Assembly (NCBI GenBank): GCA_963676435.2
Contig: CAXXOZ010000002.1
Location: 1-64,000 of the forward strand
Direction: 5' to 3'
Length of the DNA: 64,000 nt
Origin: CAXXOZ01 sp963676435
GTDB lineage: Bacteria > Bacillota > Clostridia > Lachnospirales > Lachnospiraceae
Shown: positions 52,012-60,424 of the stretch, piece after piece
How the letters are laid out: the number at the start of each line of letters is the position of its first letter
Numbering within the stretch: position 1 is the stretch's first letter
Program-made: the position numbers and the translations under genes
Notes under the pieces: generated by a model
Databases searched by the model: none
The model's input: the letters and a program-made list of their open reading frames with translations, nothing else
What the model was told of the DNA's origin: nothing

Positions 52012-53630
52012 TCTTTGACCTTAATCAGCTTTCGCTTTTCTTGATTATATTTCCATTCTTTAACATTTTTCTTTTCAAAAGAATTATTTAATTTTAATTT
52101 TAAACTAGGGTTTTTCCATTTTGAATTTTCTTTAATAGAATCTAAGAATTTAGAATTTATTGCTCTGATATATTTATAAGAAATCTTTACTTTTACTGTC
52201 GCTAAACTTTCTTCATTGTTGCTGTCTTTTACAGCCATAGTAAACTCATAGTCACCATATTTATTACTAGTTATATCGTTTTTTAAATCACCATAACTTT
52301 TAATATATACTTCATCTTTTAAGTCTCCATCAAAAACATCGTAGGCTTCAATCAATGCTTCCATCAATGCAGCATTGTTTATTTCCTGACCATAATCAAA
52401 ATACAAGGTGTCTTTAACTGTTAATTCAGGCAAAACATTTTTAATCGTTACCTTAATCTTTTTAGTTGTTGATAAATTTCTACTATCTGTAACTTTATAT
52501 GTCACATAATATTCTCCAACAGGATTTTTTACAGAATCCAATTGTAAGTCTGTATCTATTATTTCTGGTTTTGTTTTACCAGTACTATAATCATACGCAG
52601 TTACATTTTTTAATAAAAGTTTTTTTGATATTTTTGTTCCTTCGTTTACCTCTATATTGTTGGCATTTATTTCTGGCGGGATATTTATAACTTCTATATA
52701 GTAAGGAGTTCCTGAAACCGTCCCTAGAAATACCGATGGAATCCAGCCTACATTTTTACTATTTTTTAAATATGCAACTCTATAACAGTTTTTATAATAT
52801 ATATTGCCATAAGATAATTTGTACCATGTTAACTTTTCACTCCCATTATTAATTCTTTTGCTTACTGACAAATCATAAAAACGCTTGTTAGTTCCCCAAA
52901 ACAAATATTTCCCTTTATATTTTGCGCGCTTTGTATCAGTACCTGGTCCAGTCCTTACAAAGGCATAATCTGCACTTACAACAGAACTATTATTCCCTAA
53001 AGAAGTATTTGGTTTAATTATATTATCTTTATATTCAAAACTATCAAATATTTTACTTGCATAAATTTTACTTTGTTTAAACTCCCATTCCACTCCTTTC
53101 CCCTTATAGGTATTTGTAGCAACTAAAGATATTTTTAAGCTCCATTTCGTTTTTTCTACCTGAAAATCTTCTAAGTCTGAAATAGGAATTTTAAATTGAA
53201 ACCCTACATCTTTATAACGATAGTTCAAATGTGAAAGATTAGGATTAACAACATCACTTTCTCCTTTACTGACCCACGAAGCTCCTTGCTTTCTTTCAAG
53301 AGAAGTTAAATCAATATAATACTTTCCTGTATCATAATAAGTCTTCTTCTCCTTTCCATTGTTCAATTCTAATTTATAGTAGTGTGTTCCCTTCTTTTTT
53401 TCACTACTTGTATAATTTTGAAGATATAAAACAAAGTAGAAACCTTCGATAATTAAATTTGAACCTTTTCTATATTGATTTTGTACTTCATAATGGGTTT
53501 GAAATCCTTTAATCTTCTCCCCATATGCTTTAACATTAATGCAGTTTAAAAAAAACATTGCCAATACAAAGCAAAACATAAAAATCAGGGGTCGAAAATA
53601 ACTGCTTTTAATTTTTAAAAGCTTTTTCAA
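52008..53630 (-). CDS. Secreted SH3-like/Ig-like multidomain protein
   Basis: About 540 residues from TTG 53630 (AAAGGAG upstream). A signal peptide or anchor KIKSSYFRPLIFMFCFVLAM (ending about INVKA) is followed by an N-terminal beta domain (residues 45-220). Next come a bacterial SH3-like module (DYAFVRTGPGTDTKRAKYKG ... NVGWIPSVFLG) and two Ig-like repeats of the DUF5011/HYR type (PPEINANNIEVNEG ... VGEYYVTYKVTDS; PELTVKDTLYFDYG ... YGDYEFTMAVKDS). The C-terminus is basic (KEWKYNQEKRKLIKVKE). SH3 modules bind peptidoglycan, so it may tether the pilus-like apparatus to the wall. First gene of the minus-strand string. Confidence 0.7.
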   Translation of the reverse strand: MKKLLKIKSSYFRPLIFMFCFVLAMFFLNCINVKAYGEKIKGFQTHYEVQNQYRKGSNLIIEGFYFVLYLQNYTSSEKKKGTHYYKLELNNGKEKKTYYDTGKYYIDLTSLERKQGASWVSKGESDVVNPNLSHLNYRYKDVGFQFKIPISDLEDFQVEKTKWSLKISLVATNTYKGKGVEWEFKQSKIYASKIFDSFEYKDNIIKPNTSLGNNSSVVSADYAFVRTGPGTDTKRAKYKGKYLFWGTNKRFYDLSVSKRINNGSEKLTWYKLSYGNIYYKNCYRVAYLKNSKNVGWIPSVFLGTVSGTPYYIEVINIPPEINANNIEVNEGTKISKKLLLKNVTAYDYSTGKTKPEIIDTDLQLDSVKNPVGEYYVTYKVTDSRNLSTTKKIKVTIKNVLPELTVKDTLYFDYGQEINNAALMEALIEAYDVFDGDLKDEVYIKSYGDLKNDITSNKYGDYEFTMAVKDSNNEESLATVKVKISYKYIRAINSKFLDSIKENSKWKNPSLKLKLNNSFEKKNVKEWKYNQEKRKLIKVKE

Positions 53631-53731
53631 TAATATTCTCCTTTCAAATTTTGGGATAATTATGAACATAGAAATGTATATAAACAAAAGACTTTTGGTT
53701 TATATATAGTAACATATTGTATGTAGTCGTG

Positions 53732-54562
53732 TCAATATTTATCTGCTTTTTTCTCATATAAAAACATTGCAGTAATAACACAAATAACAGCAACAACAAC
53801 GCATATAAGAGAAAAAACAACTACCTGAGTTGTGGTTTTAGAAACTAAAATGTTTTGATATGAAATAATTGAAAAACTTTTTAACGTCTCCAACTTTTCA
53901 TGAATAAGGTTAATCTTTGGTGATACTATTTCACCTTTGCTGGCTATAGCAAATTTAATAATCGGAAAGATTTTATATACATTTCCAATTACAAATAATA
54001 CAAATACTATTAATGTCAAATATTCGGAAGATACATTAGACCTTGAAAAAGCGACTGTGCTTAAAAGACTAATAGCCATCACTGCTAAATAAAAAAACAA
54101 TCCTAAAAGAAATACATTTAAAATCTCAACTTTTCCCGAAAGTAAGAATATTAAAACTGACTTATAGACAACCCAAATAATTAAAAACGATATTACATTA
54201 ATAATGTATTCAGTGAGCACAAAAAATTTACTCCCATAAAGCTGTCCCGAAAATATTTTTATACGACCATTTTCGATTATTTTCTTATGAAAGCTCCATA
54301 TATCCATAGTAGCAATATAAAATAAATAAAACTCTATTATCATGCTTAAAACTGCCGTTAAGATGCCTACATCCAAAAGAGTTTCTCCATTATAGAGTCC
54401 CAAAAAGGGACTTATATGTTGCCACATTATAGTAGCAGATTCTCCCATAGGTTTAAACATATTAAGCCAGCTTGGAATCATAGCTACTATTAAAAGTAGT
54501 GAAAGTATAATTATTCTTCGTAATAGTATTGTCCATCTTTGTTTTAACTCTAAATATATCAT
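53732..54562 (-). CDS. ABC transporter permease-like membrane protein
   Basis: About 276 residues with six hydrophobic helices (for example ILLRRIIILSLLLIVAMIPS and LTAVLSMIIEFYLFYIATMD). ATG 54562 (MIYLELKQRWTILL) is chosen because GAAAGGTTAA precedes it at the end of the ATPase gene. Its length and layout fit ABC-2-type export permeases, and it forms a pair with the ATPase 4 bases upstream. The substrate is unknown; location suggests export of a surface component or an immunity-like function. Confidence 0.65.
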   Translation of the reverse strand: MIYLELKQRWTILLRRIIILSLLLIVAMIPSWLNMFKPMGESATIMWQHISPFLGLYNGETLLDVGILTAVLSMIIEFYLFYIATMDIWSFHKKIIENGRIKIFSGQLYGSKFFVLTEYIINVISFLIIWVVYKSVLIFLLSGKVEILNVFLLGLFFYLAVMAISLLSTVAFSRSNVSSEYLTLIVFVLFVIGNVYKIFPIIKFAIASKGEIVSPKINLIHEKLETLKSFSIISYQNILVSKTTTQVVVFSLICVVVAVICVITAMFLYEKKADKY

Positions 54563-54566
54563 ATCT

Positions 54567-55445
54567 TTAACCTTTCGGATTCCATTTACTAAAATCTTTT
54601 CTTTGCATTTCTTCAAAACTTACATCTTCAACTAAAAAATCTTTACATTTAGATTCCACTATACCTTTGTTAATTAACTGCAAGTCTTCATTTTTATATA
54701 AATATATTTTTTTATCCTGATATTCAAAAAGTTTCTCATCAAAGTATTTCTCAAAGGAAAGGCTTTCTACACCTGTCAAAGTAATGATTTTCCATTTTTT
54801 CATATCATGATCTATTATATCAGAAGAGATTAATTTTCCTTCATGTATATATATATAATCTGTACAAAACTTAAAAACCTCATCATAACTCTCAGTAGAT
54901 ATTATTATTGAAGATTTTTGTTTTGCAATATCATGTAAATATATGTATAGTTTTTCTGCCAAAGAATCTTCCAGATAATTTCCTGGTTCATCTAATAATA
55001 TCAACTCAGGCACTGATGATATAGCAGCTATTAGAGATATAAGTTTATTTTCCTGATAAGTCATTTCTAAAAGTTTTTGTTTTATATCTATCTTAAAAAT
55101 TTGATTTATAAGCTCTTCTTCAATTTCTATATTATAACCTGGAGTTCTTTTTTTTATTATCTTTAAATATTCTTTTCCTGTTACTCCTTCTTCAATAATG
55201 ATATCATCTGGAACAAATCGAATACTTGAGCCGTTAAAAAAGTTTTCTTTTATTTTTGATTCAACACTTCCAGATAAGGGTTTCTTCAAACCACATATAA
55301 TCTCAAGCAAAGTAGTTTTGCCTGAATCTTTTTCCCCCGAAAGACAAATTATTTTGTTTTCTTCTATTCTCATGTTTTCGATGCTTAATTCGAAATCACT
55401 ATCCATATAAAAATATTTCAATTGATCTATGAAAATTAGACTCAT
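54567..55445 (-). CDS. ABC transporter ATPase with degenerate signature motif
   Basis: 292 residues. Walker A GEKDSGKTTLLEIICGL (about residues 36-52) and Walker B ELILLDEPGNYLEDSLAEKL are clear. The LSGGQ signature is replaced by a stretch reading LEMTYQENKLISLI, so ATP hydrolysis may be altered. The C-terminal 90 residues (VESLSFEKYFDEKLFEYQDK) form an accessory domain. It pairs with the following permease. The divergent promoter region (55446-55549) holds a perfect TGATAATATTATCA palindrome. Confidence 0.8.
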   Translation of the reverse strand: MSLIFIDQLKYFYMDSDFELSIENMRIEENKIICLSGEKDSGKTTLLEIICGLKKPLSGSVESKIKENFFNGSSIRFVPDDIIIEEGVTGKEYLKIIKKRTPGYNIEIEEELINQIFKIDIKQKLLEMTYQENKLISLIAAISSVPELILLDEPGNYLEDSLAEKLYIYLHDIAKQKSSIIISTESYDEVFKFCTDYIYIHEGKLISSDIIDHDMKKWKIITLTGVESLSFEKYFDEKLFEYQDKKIYLYKNEDLQLINKGIVESKCKDFLVEDVSFEEMQRKDFSKWNPKG

Positions 55446-55480
55446 ATTTTCACCTTTCCATTAACACTTTTAAAAATCTG

Positions 55481-55494
55481 TGATAATATTATCA
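55481..55494. promoter_or_regulatory. 14-bp perfect palindrome between divergent genes
   Basis: TGATAATATTATCA lies between the ABC ATPase gene (minus) and the first anchored-protein gene (plus), with TATAAT at 55498-55503. It resembles Fur/PerR-type boxes in its half-sites but lacks their central base, so the regulator is unknown. Confidence 0.4.
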
Positions 55495-55549
55495 TAAATA
55501 TAATGCATTTTCAACGACTGGAAAATATTAAATAATAACAGGAGTAAAT

Positions 55550-56074
55550 ATGTCTAAAATAAAAGTTTCATCAAAAATCTCAAAATCTCAATCTTCAAGG
55601 AAAACTATGAATAAAAAGTTTTTATTTATTTTTGCTGGTTTATTTCTTGTAATTATAATTGTAATAGGAATCGTTTTGTTTAACTACGAAGATTATAACA
55701 TAGTTGTAGATAATGGGAATGTTGATGAATTCGTGGATGATAATAAAAAGATCATTCCTAATGAAGTAGGCTATTATGAAGTCCAAATGAATACAACCTG
55801 GAATTTTACCTCCTCCAAAAAACCTTCATATAATGCCTATGTTGGTAACAGCAACAGTAATTTGAATACTATCTATTTTACAATTTCTATAGATGAAGAG
55901 AATATATATACCTCCCCATACCTTCCTGTGGGAACAAATCTTAAAAACATAAAACTTGAAAAAAATCTTAAAAAAAATTCTTATAATGCTATAATGAAAT
56001 ACCATCTTTTAGACGATAATTATATAGAGATAAGCTCTCTATCTGTTTCGATGACTATTGTTATCGAGAATTGA
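55550..56074 (+). CDS. Membrane-anchored protein with MNTTWNF domain, paralog 1
   Basis: 174 residues. A basic cytoplasmic start (KVSSKISKSQSSRKTMNKK), one TM helix (FLFIFAGLFLVIIIVIGIVL), an Asn/Asp-rich linker, then an extracytoplasmic domain with YYEVQMNTTWNF, IYTSPYLPVGTNLKNIKL and MKYHLLDDN. The next gene encodes a paralog that conserves these motifs in order. The topology and the beta-rich pattern suggest a surface-exposed sandwich domain. No known family recognised. CAGGAGTAAAT precedes the ATG. Confidence 0.6.
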   Translation: MSKIKVSSKISKSQSSRKTMNKKFLFIFAGLFLVIIIVIGIVLFNYEDYNIVVDNGNVDEFVDDNKKIIPNEVGYYEVQMNTTWNFTSSKKPSYNAYVGNSNSNLNTIYFTISIDEENIYTSPYLPVGTNLKNIKLEKNLKKNSYNAIMKYHLLDDNYIEISSLSVSMTIVIEN

Positions 56075-56172
56075 GCTAACCTCATTAATTTTAGAAGTAC
56101 AAATGTTTTAATTTATGTAATAGTTTTATATATGTTTTTCATTTGTATTTTTTTATTAAGGATGGACAAATC

Positions 56173-56709
56173 ATGTCGAAAAAACACGTAAACGAACGAG
56201 TTGGGCAAGTTAAAAGCACAAAGAAATCCCGTAAGAAATTAATTATCGGGATTAGTAGTATTGTCGTTTTTGCCGGACTACTCACATGGTTGGTTATGGT
56301 TTTGATTAATGGAATGGATTCCTATGATCAGGTTGTTACACCAGATAATATCGAAGAAGTTATATCTTCTCTTGATGAAGCTGAAGTAACACCAATAGGT
56401 TCTTACGAGGTTCTAATGAACACAACCTGGAATTTTGAATCATCTGAAGATGCTTCCTATGATGCTGTTATTGGTAATAGTAAATATAATCAAAATGAAG
56501 TTTATTTTACTATCGAACTTGCAGACACAGGGGAAGAAATCTACCAGTCACCTTACATTCCTGTAGGTTCTGACTTGGAAAATATTAAATTACAAGAAAA
56601 ATTGAATAAAGGCACTTACGAGTGTGTTCTTACCTATCATCTTGTAGATTCAAATATGTCCGAAGTAAGCACCGTATCCGTAACTATGACTGTAATCATC
56701 CAAAACTAA
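56173..56709 (+). CDS. Membrane-anchored protein with MNTTWNF domain, paralog 2
   Basis: 178 residues from ATG 56173 (AAGGA upstream; an earlier ATG has none). Basic start (KKHVNERVGQVKSTKKSRKK), TM helix (LIIGISSIVVFAGLLTWLVM), acidic linker, then YEVLMNTTWNFESSEDASYD, EIYQSPYIPVGSDLENIKLQ and YHLVDSNMSEVSTVSVTMTV. It aligns along its whole length with the preceding gene, including TTWNF, SPYxPVGxxLxNIKL and YHLxDxN. It is followed after 18 bases by the large secreted protein, so the three are probably one operon. Confidence 0.6.
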   Translation: MSKKHVNERVGQVKSTKKSRKKLIIGISSIVVFAGLLTWLVMVLINGMDSYDQVVTPDNIEEVISSLDEAEVTPIGSYEVLMNTTWNFESSEDASYDAVIGNSKYNQNEVYFTIELADTGEEIYQSPYIPVGSDLENIKLQEKLNKGTYECVLTYHLVDSNMSEVSTVSVTMTVIIQN

Positions 56710-56727
56710 ATTCAAGGAGGATTTTAA

Positions 56728-58596
56728 ATGAGGAAAATGAAGTTTTTGACAGCTTTGCTAGTCGCAATTATGGTTTCTACAACCATAGCCCCTGCAGTTT
56801 TTGCAGAAGAAAGTACCACACAAACAGGTGATGGTACATCAGAAGGTATTCCTGCTGATGATATTTTTAGAGTTGTTTTACCAACAACTACAACAGAAAC
56901 TTATGATTTTATCTTAGATCCAAGTGATTTACTTAGTACAAGTAGTTTAGATGGTGACAGAGATGCCTACAATGGTGACTCAGTTTACTTTACAAATGTT
57001 GATTCAGCTGCAACAGTAACATTATCTTCAGATGGAAGCAATGCTTATATCGAAGAATATACTGTTTTGGATGCTGCTACACCAGCTGACTTAGCAACTT
57101 TAAATGCAGACCTTACAGTAACTAATGGTGCTGTAGATGTAATAACCGCTGATACATTCTATGTATGGACACCTGTTTCTGGTAGTGAAGCTACAGGTGT
57201 TGGTGAATGGACAGCTATAACTTTAGCAAATGTAGCTGATTATTTTTCATTTACTTTTGATACTGACAGTGGCGACGGAGATGTTACAGATTTCGAATAT
57301 GCAGCTTTAACTGCTTGCGACGAACTACTTTATGTAAAAACATTTGAAGAAGTTGCTGGTGCTGATGCTGTTGCATACTGTACAGTTGTTGCTGGTGACG
57401 TAACTGCAGTAGATGGTCTTTTTGGAGATAGCTCAGGAGCTACATTAACACTTCCTGATGATTTAACTTACACTGCAGCAACTTCTGCTTATACTGGTAC
57501 ATCAGAAACTGCAACTGCAATTAATAAATCTACATTTGGCGTTATCCTTAATGTACAAACAGATATCGCAAATACAACAACTCCTGTAACTCTTACAACT
57601 ACAGCAGCTGTTGAAGGAGATACAGAAACAAATCTAGCAATAGATATTTTAGGTGATGATGGTTCTGCCGTAGCAAACGTAGCTGGTACAGGTGATGGAA
57701 CAGCTGATGTTGATTTCTACCTAAGTGGAACAGATGCAAACTATACACAGTATCAGGGTGCAGATGATGCTGCTACAGGTGGACATACATATAACTATTT
57801 AGAAAAAACAACTGCAACATGGAGCGATCTTGATTTTGGTCTTCAGGCAGCTTGTAATACAACAGCTGATTGGACAGATTACAATGCTGATTTAGCAGCT
57901 GACAACAGACTTGAGTTAACTCTTACATTTACTATGACAGATGCTTCAGATGTAGAAGTTGGTGACAATTATAATGCTGGCACTGGTGTTATACAGGTTC
58001 AAACTGGTGATGTTCCAAGTATTGATACCTTAACATATGTAGTTGAAGAAGGTGTAGCTGAAGAAGTAACAGTTACATTAGGTACAGAAACAAATGCAGC
58101 AACAGGAATAACATCTGTTAATGATGGTGCTGACTTAACTGTAACAACAGATTACACATTCTCTGGAACAACATTAACACTTACTTCAACTTACATTGAC
58201 AGCATTCTTGGAGATGGAACTGCAGATGTAAGTGAAGATCTTGTAGTAACATTTAATGATGTTTCAGCAACAGAAGTAACAATAACTTTAACGTGTGATG
58301 CATACAATCCAAGTGTTACTTTAACTGCTGATGGTCTTATTACAATTCTTACATTATCAGCCGATAAAAATATAGAGGCTGGTGCTGTAGAACTTGGAAC
58401 AGATACACTATTCCCTCTTGATGATGAGTCTGCAACATGGGATACTTCATCATGGACTGCTGAAACTGGTGGTACAGTAACAATTCAACTTGAAGCAGCA
58501 TACTTCACAGCTTATGGTGGAGAAGAATTAAATGTTGAAGTTACTTTATCAGATGCTTCAGTAATTACAACAAGTGCAACATTAAATGTAGAATAA
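56728..58596 (+). CDS. Large acidic secreted surface protein with Ig/X2-like C-terminal domain
   Basis: 622 residues with a Sec signal peptide (MRKMKFLTALLVAIMVSTTI APAVFA) and no TM segment or LPxTG. The mature protein is rich in Thr, Asp, Ala and Gly and very poor in Lys and Arg. DIFRVVLPTTTTETYDFILD near the start may be an assembly motif. Around residues 440-520, SIDTLTYVVEEGVAEEVTVT and TLTLTSTYIDSILGDGTADV resemble an Ig-like CBM_X2 fold. AAGGAGG before ATG and a strong hairpin after the stop suggest high expression. It could be an S-layer or appendage subunit; that is inference. Confidence 0.65.
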   Translation: MRKMKFLTALLVAIMVSTTIAPAVFAEESTTQTGDGTSEGIPADDIFRVVLPTTTTETYDFILDPSDLLSTSSLDGDRDAYNGDSVYFTNVDSAATVTLSSDGSNAYIEEYTVLDAATPADLATLNADLTVTNGAVDVITADTFYVWTPVSGSEATGVGEWTAITLANVADYFSFTFDTDSGDGDVTDFEYAALTACDELLYVKTFEEVAGADAVAYCTVVAGDVTAVDGLFGDSSGATLTLPDDLTYTAATSAYTGTSETATAINKSTFGVILNVQTDIANTTTPVTLTTTAAVEGDTETNLAIDILGDDGSAVANVAGTGDGTADVDFYLSGTDANYTQYQGADDAATGGHTYNYLEKTTATWSDLDFGLQAACNTTADWTDYNADLAADNRLELTLTFTMTDASDVEVGDNYNAGTGVIQVQTGDVPSIDTLTYVVEEGVAEEVTVTLGTETNAATGITSVNDGADLTVTTDYTFSGTTLTLTSTYIDSILGDGTADVSEDLVVTFNDVSATEVTITLTCDAYNPSVTLTADGLITILTLSADKNIEAGAVELGTDTLFPLDDESATWDTSSWTAETGGTVTIQLEAAYFTAYGGEELNVEVTLSDASVITTSATLNVE

Positions 58597-58621
58597 TATA
58601 TTTATAATAAGCTAATAAAAG

Positions 58622-58654
58622 AGAGGAGATGCTATTTTTGATAGCATCTCCTCT
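58622..58654. terminator. Strong hairpin after the acidic surface protein gene
   Basis: AGAGGAGATGCTAT and ATAGCATCTCCTCT form a perfect 14-bp stem with a 5-base TTTTG loop. Plus strand continues TTCATAG; minus strand continues CTTTTATTA. Probably a bidirectional terminator for the convergent surface and glycan operons. Confidence 0.8.
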
Positions 58655-58733
58655 TTCATAGTAAATTACTATGTCGCTGAACTATATAAATAAATACTTT
58701 AACACTTTAATTTCATACCTTTTTTGATTAAAT

Positions 58734-60422
58734 CTAAGTTAAATCATACTCCGTCAGCCTACTTTTAGGACTTTTATTAAAGATTTTACCCATATTAAAC
58801 CAATCTACTATTTCACTTTCCATAATACTACTAGTAAAATACTTTTCATATTCATCTTTTACTTTGTTATTTTCATCAATAACACTCATGGTTTCGAATT
58901 CTTCCTTTGTATAAAAACCATGGTTGTGCAATCTTAAAAATTGTATCTTGTCCACTCCTATTTCCTCACAGAAAATAACAAGTTCTTCAAGTTCTTCAAT
59001 ATTTTTAGATTGAATTACACAGTTAATAAAAAAATTTTGGATTTCTCTTTTCTTTCTCAAACCCGCAAGGAATTTAATATTTTCTAATAAAACTTCGTAA
59101 TTTGCTCCTAGCCTTAAAGACTCTATTGTTTGTTTTTTTATTCCATCTAGAGAAAGTAAAACATCAATGTATTTATACTTATCTTTTAAAAATTTATTCC
59201 AATTAATTCGATTAAATAGAGTTCCATTTGTCAATATCGAAATACTTTCCCTATTTTGCATTCTTCTGTCTTCTAGCATTTTTCTGTATGTTTTGCTAAA
59301 AAAGACTTCTCCATTACCTGACATCCAAACCTTTTCAGCAAATGGGACTAAGTTTTCAAGGATATCCTCTGAGACTTCACTTAAATGCTCCATTTGTTCT
59401 TCAGAAGCGGCATATTTTTCAGGTCTGCATGACGGGCACTGTAAATTACAGCTTGCATCTATACCCACCATCAGGCTTTTGGGTTTTTCATTATATTGTA
59501 TTTTTAAGAAATTTGAGCTGTTTAAATAATTAAAAGCTTTATCCTCTTCAAAACTATATAAATCGCAATGATTTTTATCACAAAAAGAAAATGTTCTATT
59601 AAGCACTGAAAGTCTTAAAACTTTTGCCATATCAGAATTCCAAATTTCTTCAAAACAGTTAGATTTAAAACTTCCTATAGACAAACCTAAAAAACTAGGA
59701 CAGCACACATAGACGTTGTCACTAATAATATCACACGTTCCTAAAGGTCTTACACATATGTTTTCCAACTTTTGTGAATCAAAAAATGTTTTTCTTAGCA
59801 TATCACTATAATCTTTTTTCAAATCATCATAAGTTATGAAATCTTTATAATATTTCAATCCTATATCTTTCAACTGCTTACCAATTTCTTTGGCATATTT
59901 ATATGTTGCAATAACCAGATAGTAATCACTTATATTATTTATTTCATCTAGTTTATAAACCTTTTTTTCATGATGAAATGATGAATTTGGATTATTGTCA
60001 ATATAAAAATCTATACTATCCAGTTTTTTATTCTTTATAAAGTATTCATTCAAATGTTCAGATGCAATCCCGGTTCCCCAAATAGCTATTTTTCTTTTTC
60101 CAATGTTTTCATTCATACTGTTGAATTGTTCAAACAACTCTTCGACGAAATATATTTTTTCATCTTGAAAGCCATGTTTTAATAGTTGTTCTTTTTCATT
60201 AGAGTTTTTCTTTTTTTCAGCACAAATAACTATATTTGAGTCAAAGGAAACAATACTTTCAATTTCTGAAAGAAGATATGTTTCTTTATTTAAACTAATA
60301 TTTTTCTCGTCTTTATTCCTGGCTATATATGCTATTATATTAAGATTTTCAAAAATATATTCAAAATCTAATTGAACTTTGTTAATTCCAAACAATATGA
60401 TTTTTTCTTTATAAATATCCAA
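58734..60422 (-). CDS. Radical SAM protein with SPASM-like domain placed before the core
   Basis: 562 residues. Residues 1-215 look like two Rossmann-like halves: IILFGINKVQLDFEYIFENL, then KRKIAIWGTGIASEHLNEYF with FYIDNNPN and YYLVIATYKYAKEIGKQLKD, similar to sugar-nucleotide-linked proteins of glycan clusters. A Cys-rich SPASM-like segment (CVRPLGTCDIISDNVYVCCP, FCDKNHCDLY) follows. The radical SAM motif CNLQCPSC comes after that (about residue 330), with GNGEVFF and SILTNGTLF. SPASM normally follows the core, so the order is permuted. The substrate is unknown; the neighbours point to surface glycans. Stop of its upstream neighbour is two bases from its start. Confidence 0.75.
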   Translation of the reverse strand: MDIYKEKIILFGINKVQLDFEYIFENLNIIAYIARNKDEKNISLNKETYLLSEIESIVSFDSNIVICAEKKKNSNEKEQLLKHGFQDEKIYFVEELFEQFNSMNENIGKRKIAIWGTGIASEHLNEYFIKNKKLDSIDFYIDNNPNSSFHHEKKVYKLDEINNISDYYLVIATYKYAKEIGKQLKDIGLKYYKDFITYDDLKKDYSDMLRKTFFDSQKLENICVRPLGTCDIISDNVYVCCPSFLGLSIGSFKSNCFEEIWNSDMAKVLRLSVLNRTFSFCDKNHCDLYSFEEDKAFNYLNSSNFLKIQYNEKPKSLMVGIDASCNLQCPSCRPEKYAASEEQMEHLSEVSEDILENLVPFAEKVWMSGNGEVFFSKTYRKMLEDRRMQNRESISILTNGTLFNRINWNKFLKDKYKYIDVLLSLDGIKKQTIESLRLGANYEVLLENIKFLAGLRKKREIQNFFINCVIQSKNIEELEELVIFCEEIGVDKIQFLRLHNHGFYTKEEFETMSVIDENNKVKDEYEKYFTSSIMESEIVDWFNMGKIFNKSPKSRLTEYDLT

Positions 60423-60424
60423 AT

